Shown: in pieces, positions 1 to 8,222 of the stretch | Layout of the letters: each line of letters begins with the position of its first letter | Numbering within the stretch: the stretch's first letter is position 1 | Assembly (NCBI RefSeq): GCF_049608145.1 | Contig: NZ_JBMYXF010000036.1 | Span: 1-32,510, forward strand | From: Halocynthiibacter sp049608145 | GTDB taxonomy: Bacteria; Pseudomonadota; Alphaproteobacteria; Rhodobacterales; Rhodobacteraceae | Reading direction: 5' to 3' | DNA length: 32,510 nt | Translations under genes and position numbers: made by a program | The notes under the pieces: generated by a model | Told to the model about the DNA's origin: nothing | Databases searched by the model: none | The model's input: only the letters and a program-made list of their open reading frames with translations

Positions 1-1
1 G

Positions 2-1021
2 AAGTGTCTCGATCTTGGATTTTACGCCTGCAACTTCCCAGAAGAAGTCGGGGGTGCAGGCCTGTCACATGTGGACTTCACTTTGGTTGAACGGGAACTT
101 GGCCGGGGCTCCATGGCGCTGACCCATTTCTTCGGTCGCCCACAAAATATCCTCATGGCCTGCAATGAGGAACAGCGCGAACGCTATCTGTTACCCGCTG
201 TACGTGGCGAACGGATGGACGCCCTTGCAATGACCGAACCAGACGCCGGATCTGACGTGCGCGGCATGAAGTGTCAGGCAATACGTGATGGTGGCGATTG
301 GGTGATCAACGGATCGAAACATTTCATTTCCGGCGCGGAACATGCGGATTTCTTTATCGTTTTCATCGCAACCGGTGTTGATGAAACCCCGCGCGGCCCG
401 AAGAAACGCATTACAACCTTCCTTGTTGATCGCGGCACGCCAGGCTTTGAAGTGCGCGAAGGCTATAACTCCGTCAGCCACAAAGGTTACAAAAATTACA
501 TCCTGAGTTTTGATGATTGCCGCCTGCCCGACGCTCAGGTTCTGGGCGAAGTTGACGGCGGATTTGCCGTGATGAACGAATGGCTTTACGCGACCCGCAT
601 TACTGTGGCGGCATTCTGCGTTGGCCGTGCGCGCCGGTGTTTTGACTATGCGCTAAACTATTCCGCTGAACGCAGCCAGTTCGGCCAACCCATTGGCAAA
701 TTCCAAGGCATTGGTTTTCAGATCGCCGATATGATCACCGAAATTGACGCCGCTGATTGGCTGACTTTGGCGTCGGCTTGGCGCCTGGATCAAGGCCTGC
801 CCGCGAACCGCGAAATTGCGTCTGCGAAACTTTATGCATCCGAGATGCTGGCAAAAGTCACAGACACCACATTACAGATCTTTGGCGGCATGGGCTTGAT
901 GGATGACTTTCCGATCGAACGGTTCTGGCGGGATGCCCGGGTGGAACGGATCTGGGATGGTACCAGCGAGATCCAGCGCCATATCATTTCGCGCGATCTA
1001 CTGCGGCCTTTGGGGGCGTAA
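2..1021 (+). CDS. Acyl-CoA dehydrogenase (5' end outside window)
   Basis: FAD-dependent alpha,beta-dehydrogenation of an acyl-CoA. The frame is open from base 2 with no start, so about 339 C-terminal residues are visible and roughly 40-60 are missing; the in-frame GTG at 71 is internal because the upstream residues (FPEEVGGAGLS) fit the family. Visible family motifs are AMTEPDAGSDVRG (flavin/substrate region), ERSQFGQPIGKFQGI, QIFGGMGLMDDFPIERFWRDAR and the C-terminal IWDGTSEIQRH. In medium- and short-chain members the catalytic base is the Glu of a YEGT motif; here the position is Asp (WDGT), a variant seen in other family members, so activity is not excluded. The stop directly abuts the ATG of the next gene, so they are co-transcribed. 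Substrate cannot be read from sequence; the CaiD-like gene downstream suggests a betaine/carnitine-type acyl-CoA. Confidence 0.93.
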   Translation, partial: KCLDLGFYACNFPEEVGGAGLSHVDFTLVERELGRGSMALTHFFGRPQNILMACNEEQRERYLLPAVRGERMDALAMTEPDAGSDVRGMKCQAIRDGGDWVINGSKHFISGAEHADFFIVFIATGVDETPRGPKKRITTFLVDRGTPGFEVREGYNSVSHKGYKNYILSFDDCRLPDAQVLGEVDGGFAVMNEWLYATRITVAAFCVGRARRCFDYALNYSAERSQFGQPIGKFQGIGFQIADMITEIDAADWLTLASAWRLDQGLPANREIASAKLYASEMLAKVTDTTLQIFGGMGLMDDFPIERFWRDARVERIWDGTSEIQRHIISRDLLRPLGA

Positions 1022-3058
1022 ATGGCGGATTTGCACAGACTGCTGCGCCCGCGTTCCGTCGCCGTGATCGGCGGCGGGGCCTGGTGCGCCAATGTGATCG
1101 AACAATGCACAAAAGTGGGATTTCAGGGGGACATCTGGCCCGTGCATCCGAAAAAATCAGAAGTCAGTGGATTGCTGGCTTTTGCGGGTCTATCCGATCT
1201 GCCCAATGCCCCTGACGCCGCCTTTATCGGCGTAAACCGGGACGCAACGATTGACGTTGTGCGTGAACTTGCGGCCATGGATGCGGGCGGCGCGGTTTGT
1301 TTTGCGTCGGGCTTTTCCGAGGCGCAGGAAGAACTGGCGGACGGGACCGAGAAACAAGAGGCCCTGCTTGAGGCCGCAGGCGAGATGAAAATCCTCGGCC
1401 CCAACTGTTACGGCATGCTGAATTATCTGGATGGTGCCGCGCTTTGGCCGGATCAACATGGTGGGGTGGCAGCTGAAACCGGCGTGGCCCTGATCACGCA
1501 GTCCTCCAACATCGCGATCAACCTGACCATGCAGGCACGGGGTCTACCTCTGGCCTATGTCGTCACCGCAGGCAATCAGGCACAGACTGGTCTGTCGGAA
1601 ATCGGCAAGGCGGTTTTGCAGGATAAACGCGTGACGGCCCTTGGCCTGCATATCGAAGGCATCGACGATCTGCGCGGGTTTGAAGCCATGGCTTGCGAGG
1701 CCGCGCGTTTGGGCAAACCCATCGTCGCCGTAAAAATCGGGAAATCGGATCACGCCCAGGCTGCCGCGATTTCGCACACGGCCTCACTTGCGGGCAGCGA
1801 CGCAGGTGCACGGGCATTGTTAAAGCGACTGAACATCGGGCAGGTTTCATCGCTTTCCGCCTTATTAGAGACTTTAAAGCTACTGCATGTGGCCGGGCCC
1901 CTGTCGTCAAACTGCATTGCCTCCATGTCCTGTTCCGGCGGCGAAGCCAGTCTGATGGCGGACACGGCCCATGACACAGGTCTGGTGTTTCCGCCACTGA
2001 ACAGCCGCCAAAAGACCGACCTGCGCGCAGCTTTGGGGCCGAAAGTCGCGCTCGCCAACCCTCTCGATTACCACACCTATATCTGGGGCGACCGTGCGGC
2101 GTTAACGTCATGTTTCACCGCCATGATGGACTCGGACCTGGCCATGGGCGTGATCGTCGTCGACTTCCCTCGCTCGGATCGCTGTTCAGCGGAGGAATGG
2201 GAAGATGTGATTGTTGCGGCCTCCGAGGCACAGAAAGCAAGTAACCGCCCTGTCGCGTTACTGTCTTCTCTGCCGGAAAACATACCTGAAGAGATATCCG
2301 CCCGGCTCATCAGCATGGGCGTTGTCCCTTTTGCGGGCATGTCAGAGGCGATTGAAGCCATGGATGTGGCGGCACAGATCGGCATGAGGAAACCCGTTAA
2401 ACAGTGTCTATTCTTGCCCAAAACGACCGAACTAGACACTGTTACGTTGTCGGAAGCCGAAGGGAAATCTCTTCTGGCAGGGCATGGTCTGCGCATCCCC
2501 AAAGCAGCCCGCGCCACCAGTCCGGAAACGGCAGCTGTAGCGGCTGACATCATCGGCTATCCCGTGGTTCTGAAGGGTGAAGGCATTGCGCATAAGTCAG
2601 ATGCAGGCGCGGTGGTGTTAAACCTGATGAATGCTAAATCAGTGTCTATTGCGGCGAAAAACATGCCTTGTGAGACGTTTCTCGTGGAAGAGATGATCAC
2701 CGATACAATCGCAGAACTTCTGGTTGGTGTTGTCCATGATCCGGCGCATGGCATGGTCCTGACATTGGCAGCAGGCGGTGTTCTGACAGAGATGTTGCAG
2801 GACAGCGCATCACTGCTGGTCCCCGCATCGCGTGACGCCGTATCAGAGGCCCTGAACAGCCTGAAAATCGCAAAACTGCTGAATGGCTATCGCGGCCAGC
2901 CTGCGGCCAATAAAGACGCAATTGCAGATGCTGTCATGGCAGTGCAGGCTGCGGTCGTGGCCGAGGCCCCTGAAGAAATTGAAATCAACCCGTTGATGTG
3001 TGGCCCCGACGTGGCAATCGCAGCAGACGCCCTGATCCGCACCGGAGGAAAACAATGA
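1022..3058 (+). CDS. NDP-forming acyl-CoA synthetase (acetate--CoA ligase family)
   Basis: Single-chain acid:CoA ligase of the ADP-forming type, 678 residues, normal for the fused alpha-beta form. An N-terminal CoA-binding Rossmann domain (about 1-130, SVAVIGGG near residue 12) is followed by succinyl-CoA-ligase-like domains with the expected phospho-histidine in ISHTASLAGSD (His252). A C-terminal ATP-grasp domain covers about 460-678 (YPVVLKGEGIAHKSDAGAV; LTLAAGGVLTEML; EIEINPLM). ATG at 1022 follows the previous stop without a gap, and the stop overlaps the next start by 4 bases (ATGA). In this operon it probably activates or recycles the CoA ester handled by the dehydrogenase and hydratase, the role played in other bacteria by an AMP-forming ligase or CoA-transferase. 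The acid substrate is unknown. Confidence 0.9.
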   Translation: MADLHRLLRPRSVAVIGGGAWCANVIEQCTKVGFQGDIWPVHPKKSEVSGLLAFAGLSDLPNAPDAAFIGVNRDATIDVVRELAAMDAGGAVCFASGFSEAQEELADGTEKQEALLEAAGEMKILGPNCYGMLNYLDGAALWPDQHGGVAAETGVALITQSSNIAINLTMQARGLPLAYVVTAGNQAQTGLSEIGKAVLQDKRVTALGLHIEGIDDLRGFEAMACEAARLGKPIVAVKIGKSDHAQAAAISHTASLAGSDAGARALLKRLNIGQVSSLSALLETLKLLHVAGPLSSNCIASMSCSGGEASLMADTAHDTGLVFPPLNSRQKTDLRAALGPKVALANPLDYHTYIWGDRAALTSCFTAMMDSDLAMGVIVVDFPRSDRCSAEEWEDVIVAASEAQKASNRPVALLSSLPENIPEEISARLISMGVVPFAGMSEAIEAMDVAAQIGMRKPVKQCLFLPKTTELDTVTLSEAEGKSLLAGHGLRIPKAARATSPETAAVAADIIGYPVVLKGEGIAHKSDAGAVVLNLMNAKSVSIAAKNMPCETFLVEEMITDTIAELLVGVVHDPAHGMVLTLAAGGVLTEMLQDSASLLVPASRDAVSEALNSLKIAKLLNGYRGQPAANKDAIADAVMAVQAAVVAEAPEEIEINPLMCGPDVAIAADALIRTGGKQ

Positions 3059-3840
3059 CCGATAATCCGATTAAAACTGAACGCCAGGGCCATGTGCTTG
3101 AAGTCACGCTGGACCGGCCGAAAGCCAACGCCATTGACCTAGCCACCAGCCGGATTATGGGCGAAGTGTTCACAGAATTCCGCGATGATCCCGAATTGCG
3201 CGTCGCAATCATCACCGGCGCGGGCGAGAAATTCTTCTGCCCGGGTTGGGATCTGAAAGCTGCCGCCGATGGCGATGAGGTTGACGGAGATTACGGCAAG
3301 GGTGGCTTTGGCGGCTTGCAGGAATTGCGCGGGTTGAACAAACCGGTGATTGCGGCGGTCAACGGCATTTGCTGTGGCGGTGGTCTGGAACTGGCCCTGT
3401 CTGCCGACATTATCCTGGCGGCCGATCATGCAAGCTTCGCCCTGCCCGAAATCAATTCTGGCACGGTGGCGGATGCCGCATCCATCAAACTGCCCAAACG
3501 CATCCCCTATCACATCGCGATGGAAATGCTGTTCACCGGGCGCTGGATTGATGCGGAAGAGGCCGCACGCTGGGGCATGATCAACCAGATCCATGCGGGC
3601 GCTGATCTGATGACGAAAGCGCGCGAGATGGCGGATCTTCTGGCGTCCGGCCCGCCACTGGTTTACGCGGCGATCAAAGAAGTGGTGCGCGAAGCGGAAG
3701 ATATGAAATTCCAGGACGCAATGAACAAAATCACCAAAAGCCAGTTTGAAACCGTGGAAACACTATATCGGTCCGAGGACCAGCTGGAAGGCGCAAAGGC
3801 CTTTGCTGAGAAACGGGATCCGGTCTGGCAGGGCAAATGA
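3055..3840 (+). CDS. caiD: Enoyl-CoA hydratase, carnitinyl-CoA dehydratase (CaiD) type
   Basis: Crotonase-fold protein of 261 residues. The ATG at 3055 lies 6 bases after a GGAGG (3044-3048) and overlaps the previous stop; an in-frame upstream GTG is less likely. It strongly resembles E. coli CaiD as I remember it: LEVTLDRPKANAID near residue 15, RVAIITGAGEKFF at 49-61, GWDLKAAA, and the C-terminal FAEKRDPVWQGK. The oxyanion-hole GGGLELALSAD and the two acids expected from CaiD, Glu112 and Glu132 (ALPEINSG), are present. CaiD interconverts L-carnitinyl-CoA and crotonobetainyl-CoA. With an acyl-CoA dehydrogenase and a CoA ligase in the same operon, a carnitine, gamma-butyrobetaine or related betaine catabolic role is the best inference; another short branched acyl-CoA remains possible. 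Confidence 0.88.
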   Translation: MTDNPIKTERQGHVLEVTLDRPKANAIDLATSRIMGEVFTEFRDDPELRVAIITGAGEKFFCPGWDLKAAADGDEVDGDYGKGGFGGLQELRGLNKPVIAAVNGICCGGGLELALSADIILAADHASFALPEINSGTVADAASIKLPKRIPYHIAMEMLFTGRWIDAEEAARWGMINQIHAGADLMTKAREMADLLASGPPLVYAAIKEVVREAEDMKFQDAMNKITKSQFETVETLYRSEDQLEGAKAFAEKRDPVWQGK

Positions 3841-3850
3841 ATTCGGAAAT

Positions 3851-3877
3851 GGCGGGTGAGTGCACCCTGCACCCGCC
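3851..3877. terminator. Convergent-gene hairpin after caiD-like gene
   Basis: Perfect 8-bp inverted repeat GGCGGGTG (3851-3858) / CACCCGCC (3870-3877) with an 11-base loop, in the 44-base gap between two convergent stops. No strong T run follows on either strand, so it may be a weak bidirectional terminator or a Rho-linked barrier. Confidence 0.5.
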
Positions 3878-3884
3878 AATCTGA

Positions 3885-4304
3885 TCAGGAAAACCGCCGC
3901 AGACGCACCGAACAATTGGTTTCAGCCACATCGGGAAACATCCGAATTCTGGCCAGAGTTTCATCCAACGCAGACAGCGACCCGACTGTGATTTCCGCCG
4001 CGAGATCATAACTGCCGTTCAGGGCGCAAATATCGCGCAGCCCGGCAATTTTCTTCAACCTTGCCACCACAGGCCGGCTGTCCCCGGGCTTCAGACGGAT
4101 CAACAGAAGCGCCGGGATCAGCCCGCTGTCTTCATTCTCGCCCAGTTCCAGCGTAAAGCGGCGGATCACCCCGCGATCGCGCATTCGGTCAATTCGGTTC
4201 TGCACAGTTGCTCGGGACACCGACAACCTTCGTGCAATGTCGCTGGTTGCCATACGCGCATCATCGCTAAGCAATTTAATTATCTCATGATCTGTATCAT
4301 CCAT
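3885..4304 (-). CDS. Lrp/AsnC family transcriptional regulator
   Basis: Small regulator of 139 residues from the ATG at 4304 (MDDTDHEIIKLL). A longer reading from 4382 adds 26 residues unlike the family, so I prefer the shorter start. The N-terminal winged HTH (about 1-60) has the usual IARRLSVSRATVQNRIDRM recognition helix, followed by GVIRRFTLELGE and a C-terminal RAM/effector domain (about 65-139: LLLIRLKPG, LNGSYDLAAEITV). Lrp/AsnC proteins are octamer-forming feast/famine regulators that bind amino acids or related small molecules. It is divergent from the nitrilase-family gene and shares a 119-base intergenic region with it, the usual arrangement for a local regulator controlling itself and its neighbour. 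Confidence 0.9.
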   Translation of the reverse strand: MDDTDHEIIKLLSDDARMATSDIARRLSVSRATVQNRIDRMRDRGVIRRFTLELGENEDSGLIPALLLIRLKPGDSRPVVARLKKIAGLRDICALNGSYDLAAEITVGSLSALDETLARIRMFPDVAETNCSVRLRRFS

Positions 4305-4423
4305 ATCAAAATGATCGCACAGTCCAGCAATTTGTACAATATTATGTTGAAACGCAAAGTTGTACCTACTGAATTGCATCACCTTGGGAGTTACCCTGCC
4401 CCTATCAATGAGGAGATGAGATT
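4305..4423. promoter_or_regulatory. Divergent control region between AsnC-type regulator and nitrilase gene
   Basis: AT-richer 119-base spacer. It contains the palindrome TTGTACAA (4332-4339) and a second half-copy TTGTAC at 4360-4365, a 28-base offset of nearly three helical turns, plausible for an Lrp/AsnC oligomer. A strong Shine-Dalgarno AGGAG at 4411-4415 decides the nitrilase start at 4424. Operator assignment is inference. Confidence 0.4.
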
Positions 4424-5200
4424 ATGAAAGTCACAGTATGTCAGATCGACCCGCGTCCCGGGCACCTTGATGGTGAACTAAAGGCGCTGGCAAAACATGT
4501 TCAGGACGCAAACACTGATTTTCTATTGCTGCCCGAGATGAGCCTGTCTGCTTGGCTGGCGGCGGATCAAGACCCAACTGATGAACGCTGGGCACAGGCT
4601 GTCACAGATCACGAAGCCCGCATTGCTGTCTTTGATCAGTTGGGTGCAAAGGCTATCATGGGGACCCGCCCGATTGTGAACACACAGGGAAGCCGCCGCA
4701 ACCAAGCATATCTCTGGGATGCCACAAGCAAAACGACCAGTGGCCTGCATGAGAAATATTATCTGCCCGATGAGAAAGGCTATTGGGAACATACCTGGTA
4801 TGACCGGGGTGACAAAAGCTTTGATATCGGCCGGGCATTGGGCATGCGTATTGGCGTTCAGATATGCACCGAAATGTGGTTCCTGGAATGGGCCCGTCAT
4901 TATGCGGCCTCGCGTGCGGATTTGCTATGTATTCCACGCGCGACACCACACGGATCACAACGCAAGTGGTTGGCGGGCGGACAGGCTTCGGCTGTGTGTT
5001 CTGGTGCCTATGGTCTGTCGTCAAACCTCTGGTGCCCGGAAGGAGACAAAGCCAATTGCGGCGGCTTGTCGTGGATTATCAGCCCCGAAGGCGACATTCT
5101 GGCGGAAACCGATACGGATACCCCGTTTGCAACGGTAGAAATAGACCTGGATTTCGCCCGTCACAGTAAAATCACTTATCCGCGCTATGTGCCTGAATAA
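4424..5200 (+). CDS. Carbon-nitrogen hydrolase (nitrilase superfamily)
   Basis: Cytosolic amidase/nitrilase-fold protein of 258 residues, typical length. The catalytic triad is readable: Glu38 (LLPEMSLS), Lys111 (HEKYYLPDE) and Cys148 (VQICTEMWF). The superfamily hydrolyses amides, nitriles or carbamoyl compounds through a cysteine-linked acyl enzyme. The exact substrate cannot be told from sequence; adjacency to an AsnC-type regulator and a betaine-like catabolic operon suggests an amino-acid-derived or N-carbamoyl/amide substrate. Start chosen from the AGGAG 8 bases upstream. It appears monocistronic, ending before a very strong hairpin at 5227-5266. Confidence 0.9.
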   Translation: MKVTVCQIDPRPGHLDGELKALAKHVQDANTDFLLLPEMSLSAWLAADQDPTDERWAQAVTDHEARIAVFDQLGAKAIMGTRPIVNTQGSRRNQAYLWDATSKTTSGLHEKYYLPDEKGYWEHTWYDRGDKSFDIGRALGMRIGVQICTEMWFLEWARHYAASRADLLCIPRATPHGSQRKWLAGGQASAVCSGAYGLSSNLWCPEGDKANCGGLSWIISPEGDILAETDTDTPFATVEIDLDFARHSKITYPRYVPE

Positions 5201-5226
5201 GTAACACCACCAGCAGGTCAATCCAC

Positions 5227-5266
5227 ATTCAGGGCCGCATGTGCATATGCCAATGCGGCCCTGAAT
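5227..5266. terminator. 14-bp perfect stem-loop after nitrilase gene
   Basis: ATTCAGGGCCGCAT (5227-5240) pairs perfectly with ATGCGGCCCTGAAT (5253-5266) around a 12-base loop. It lies 27 bases after the nitrilase stop. No T run follows, so it may be an RNA-stability or processing hairpin as well as a terminator. Confidence 0.65.
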
Positions 5267-5348
5267 AACGAAACAGATGCAGAAACCTCAGCCGGTTCAT
5301 TGCATTTGTAACAATATCACCGACAGCAGTAGGCACATCAGACAATTT

Positions 5349-5387
5349 CCTCTCAACGGGTGGGTTTCCACCGAATCAAACGAGAGG
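5349..5387 (+). promoter_or_regulatory. Leader hairpin sequestering the RBS of the membrane-protein gene
   Basis: Nested inverted repeats: outer CCTCTC (5349-5354) with GAGAGG (5382-5387), inner GGTGG (5359-5363) with CCACC (5368-5372) and a GTTT loop. The outer right arm is the Shine-Dalgarno for the ATG at 5395, so folding would hide the ribosome site. I recognise no known riboswitch family. Confidence 0.4.
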
Positions 5388-5394
5388 ACACATC

Positions 5395-6615
5395 ATGTCT
5401 GCACACACACAAAGCGTCGCCAGCCGGAGCTGGTCACCACTGTATTTTCTTGCTGCCCTTGGTGCGGGCGGTCTGTCCGTCACATTCTTTATGTATCTCA
5501 TGTTCTGGGTGCCTCATACCGGACGCCCTGTGCCCGTGTTTGAGGATCTTATGTCCCATTTCGCCAGCAGTGGGGCCGCTGGGAAACTGATCGTAACTGT
5601 CGGCATGACCGGGATTGCTGCTATGACTGTCCTGCATGTCGCTCTGATGGTGTTTAACCTACGCCAACTGTCCGCATTCAAGGCCTCCGCTGCCTATAAA
5701 AACCTGATGGGCACCAATGCAGAAACGCAGCTTCTCGCTGCACCTCTTGCAGCCGCCATGACCATCAATGCAGGCTTTATCGCCGGGTTGGTTTTTGTTC
5801 CAGGCCTTTGGGGGATTGTTGAATATCTTTTCCCACTGGCACTGATCGCGTTTGTTCTGGTTGGGATCTGGTCGTTTCAACTGCTGGGGGCTTTCCTTGT
5901 ACGCGTCTTTTCTGAAGGCGGCTTCAACCACAAAGCCAACAATTCTTTTGCTCAGGTTCTCGCATCCTTCACCCTGTCAATGGTTGCTGTTGGCATGGCC
6001 GCACCAGCTGCAATGTCAAAAACTCCATGGGTCGTGGCTGCATCCCTGTCGCTTTCAAGCTTTATGATGATGACCACTGTTATTGTCGCAGCTGTGGCCC
6101 TGGTGCTAGCGGTACGATCAATTCTAGAACATGGCATTGCCGAAGAAGCAGCACCTACCCTGATGGTGATTGTTCCCCTGCTGACCGTGATTGGCATTGC
6201 TCTGCTGCGCATTGACCACGGGCTGCACACCACCTTTGACGTGCATGCCGCCAGTGGTGCGACCTTCCTGATGCTGACCCGTATTCTGGCCGTGCAGATC
6301 CTGTTTCTGATGTTGGGCATGGCGGTTCTGAAACGCATTAACTACAGCGCCAAGTTCATGACACCCGAAAGCAAACGGTCTGCTGGATCTTATGCATTGG
6401 TTTGTCCGGGGGTTGCGCTGTCTGTGATGCTGCATTTCTGGGTGAATAAAGGCCTGGTTGCGAACGGTGTGATCGAGAAATTCTCAACCGTGTACTGGAT
6501 CGCCAATACCCCTGCCCTGATCGCACAGTTCGCAATGATCGTACTTGTTCTGAAGCTGCACCGTCTGCACTTCGCCAAAGGCTCCATGTCTGGCGCGGCG
6601 ATGCCTGCCGAATAA
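5395..6615 (+). CDS. Ten-helix membrane protein, possible TsoY family
   Basis: Inner-membrane protein of 406 residues with about ten predicted hydrophobic helices, beginning near residue 15 and ending near 395, and no signal peptide. The only cysteine is Cys347, inside a helix in a CPGVALSVMLHFW motif, and His-rich loops (IDHGLHTTFDVHAASG) lie near 284-298. Helix count and general look resemble the TDT/SLAC1-like transporter fold and the family labelled TsoY, some members of which are selenoproteins; that family name is from memory and unverified. If right, Cys347 would be the natural candidate for the Sec-equivalent position. ATG at 5395 follows GAGAGG. The gene stands alone between two terminator-like hairpins. 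Function unknown; transport or redox at the membrane is a guess. Confidence 0.6.
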   Translation: MSAHTQSVASRSWSPLYFLAALGAGGLSVTFFMYLMFWVPHTGRPVPVFEDLMSHFASSGAAGKLIVTVGMTGIAAMTVLHVALMVFNLRQLSAFKASAAYKNLMGTNAETQLLAAPLAAAMTINAGFIAGLVFVPGLWGIVEYLFPLALIAFVLVGIWSFQLLGAFLVRVFSEGGFNHKANNSFAQVLASFTLSMVAVGMAAPAAMSKTPWVVAASLSLSSFMMMTTVIVAAVALVLAVRSILEHGIAEEAAPTLMVIVPLLTVIGIALLRIDHGLHTTFDVHAASGATFLMLTRILAVQILFLMLGMAVLKRINYSAKFMTPESKRSAGSYALVCPGVALSVMLHFWVNKGLVANGVIEKFSTVYWIANTPALIAQFAMIVLVLKLHRLHFAKGSMSGAAMPAE

Positions 6616-6660
6616 CATCCCGAAATTTCTCTGCCCCGACTGGCTGGTGGGCATAGAAAT

Positions 6661-6709
6661 GCCGTCGCGACGGCGTCCCGGTCCGCATTTTGTGGACCGG
6701 GGTTTTATT
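6661..6709. terminator. Palindrome plus rho-independent terminator between convergent genes
   Basis: CCCGGTCC (6677-6684) pairs with GGACCGGG (6694-6701) around a 9-base loop, followed on the plus strand by the T-rich GGTTTTATTTAT, a good intrinsic terminator for the membrane-protein gene. Just before it is a perfect 14-base palindrome, GCCGTCGCGACGGC (6661-6674). The tupA stop codon sits at the right edge, so the hairpin serves both convergent genes. Confidence 0.75.
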
Positions 6710-7509
6710 TATCTTACAGCATTAAAGGTGAAAAGCGTCTGACCATCGATTTCATATCCATTGATCAGATTTTCGGCCCGGTCTGAAACCAGCCAGTCTT
6801 CTAGTTTTTCTGCCAGATCAGCCTTCACATGCGGGTGCAAATCTGCATTCACCGGCAGATAGGCATATTGGTTGAACAGCGCTTCGTCCTCTTCAAAGAT
6901 CAGCATCATGCCATCTTTGTTGCCAAAATTCAGCCAGCTTGCCCGATCTGTCAGAATATATGCGCCCATGCCAGACGCGGTGTTTAGCGCAGCCCCCATG
7001 CCAGAACCAGTCGCGCGATACCATTCAGCGCTCTCTGGGTTCATACCAGCGACCTCCCACAAGGATTTTTCGCGCTTATGTGTACCACTGTCATCGCCGC
7101 GACTGACAAACGGGGCCGCCCCACCAGATATCGCCCAAAGCGCATCGCGAATGTTTGTTGCTTGCCCCACATTTGCCGGATCCGCCTGGGGCCCAACAAG
7201 GATGAAATCATTATACATGATTTCACGACGCGACGTCCCAAAGCCCGCCTCGATAAACGCATCTTCCGCTGCACGGGAATGCACAAGAATCGCATCCACA
7301 TCACCAGCCTCGCCCAAACGCAGCGCCTGGCCGGTGCCAACCACCAGCAACTGAACCTCAATTCCAGTGTCTTCCGTCAATACAGGAAGCAGAATATCAG
7401 AAAGCCCCGAATTGTGAAAAGAAGTGGTCACCGCCAGTTTCATTTCATCCGCAAGCGCAGGACCAGTTAAGGCCAGTGCGGCAAGGGATGCATATATGCT
7501 GTGCATCAT
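6709..7509 (-). CDS. tupA: Tungstate ABC transporter substrate-binding protein (TupA-like)
   Basis: Periplasmic oxyanion-binding protein of 266 residues. A signal peptide is clear (MMHSIYASLAALALTGPALA, cleavage before DEMKL). TupA-type signatures are TTSFHNSGLSDILLP near residue 29, VVGTGQALRLGEAGDVDAILVH, MYNDFILVGPQADP and FVSRGDDSGTHKRE. These separate TupA/WtpA-like binders from ModA and suggest selective tungstate capture; molybdate or another oxyanion cannot be excluded without binding data. It is the last gene of a minus-strand tupB-tupC-tupA operon, and its start overlaps the ATPase stop by 4 bases, implying coupled translation. Tungstate would supply W-bis-MGD enzymes; moaB elsewhere in the window is consistent but not linked. 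Confidence 0.88.
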   Translation of the reverse strand: MMHSIYASLAALALTGPALADEMKLAVTTSFHNSGLSDILLPVLTEDTGIEVQLLVVGTGQALRLGEAGDVDAILVHSRAAEDAFIEAGFGTSRREIMYNDFILVGPQADPANVGQATNIRDALWAISGGAAPFVSRGDDSGTHKREKSLWEVAGMNPESAEWYRATGSGMGAALNTASGMGAYILTDRASWLNFGNKDGMMLIFEEDEALFNQYAYLPVNADLHPHVKADLAEKLEDWLVSDRAENLINGYEIDGQTLFTFNAVR

Positions 7510-8222
7510 TCCAGAATATCTCCGTCAAGGAAGGCCCGTGCTTCGGGCGTTTGTGCACTGGTGAAAAATACATCCGCAGGACTGTGTTCAACCAAAGCAC
7601 CCCGATGCACAAAAAGAACGTCTCGTGCCAGTCGTCTGGCCTGGCCAATACTGTGAGTACTCATTATGATACGTGTTCCACGGCCGATCGCAGCCTGCAA
7701 CAGGGTTTCGATTTCCCTGGTGGACGCCCCGTCAAGATTGGCACAGGGCTCATCCAGAAACAACACCTGTGGATCGCGGATCAGGGCACGGGCAAGGGCC
7801 AGTTTCTGCTTTTCGCCCCCTGACAGACGCGTCGCACGTTGGTTTTCCTGGGCTGACAACCCGATCATCGCACAGGCATCCCGTGCTTTTTGCCGGGCCT
7901 TCGTTTTCTCAACCCCGGTCAGGCGCAAGGGATATACGAGATTGTCCAGCACAGACCGACGCATGATCACCGGCGTCTGGAAGACAAAGCTCTGTGCGGC
8001 CCGGGCCGTTTCTTCGTCTGCAGCCCAAGTGACTGATCCTCCCGACAGGCGTTCGATTCCGTGCATCATGCGCAAAAGCGTGGTTTTGCCAGCCCCGTTA
8101 GGCCCCATCAGGATCGTCAGGCCACCGCCCTGAAGACACAAATCAACAGGCCCGGCCAGCACCTTACCACGTCGTTTCACAAAGGCACCATCAAGGCGCA
8201 AAGGCAGTATGGGTGTCACCAT
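7506..8222 (-). CDS. tupC: Tungstate ABC transporter ATP-binding protein
   Basis: ABC ATPase of 238 residues, typical of a stand-alone nucleotide-binding subunit. Walker A MGPNGAGKTT at 39-48, Q-loop FQTPVIMRRSVLDN near 81, signature LSGGEKQKLALARAL at 133-147, Walker B VLFLDEP at 153-159 and H-loop His190 (MSTHS) are all intact. There is no C-terminal TOBE/molybdate-regulatory domain such as ModC carries. It overlaps the permease gene upstream by 7 bases and tupA downstream by 4, so the three are one transcription unit. It energises import by the neighbouring permease at the inner membrane. Confidence 0.9.
   Translation of the reverse strand: MVTPILPLRLDGAFVKRRGKVLAGPVDLCLQGGGLTILMGPNGAGKTTLLRMMHGIERLSGGSVTWAADEETARAAQSFVFQTPVIMRRSVLDNLVYPLRLTGVEKTKARQKARDACAMIGLSAQENQRATRLSGGEKQKLALARALIRDPQVLFLDEPCANLDGASTREIETLLQAAIGRGTRIIMSTHSIGQARRLARDVLFVHRGALVEHSPADVFFTSAQTPEARAFLDGDILE

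Noticed and set aside
6400..6450. In-frame selenocysteine (TGA) in the possible TsoY-family gene
   Set aside because: The codon at the candidate position is TGT (Cys347); no internal TGA is read through.
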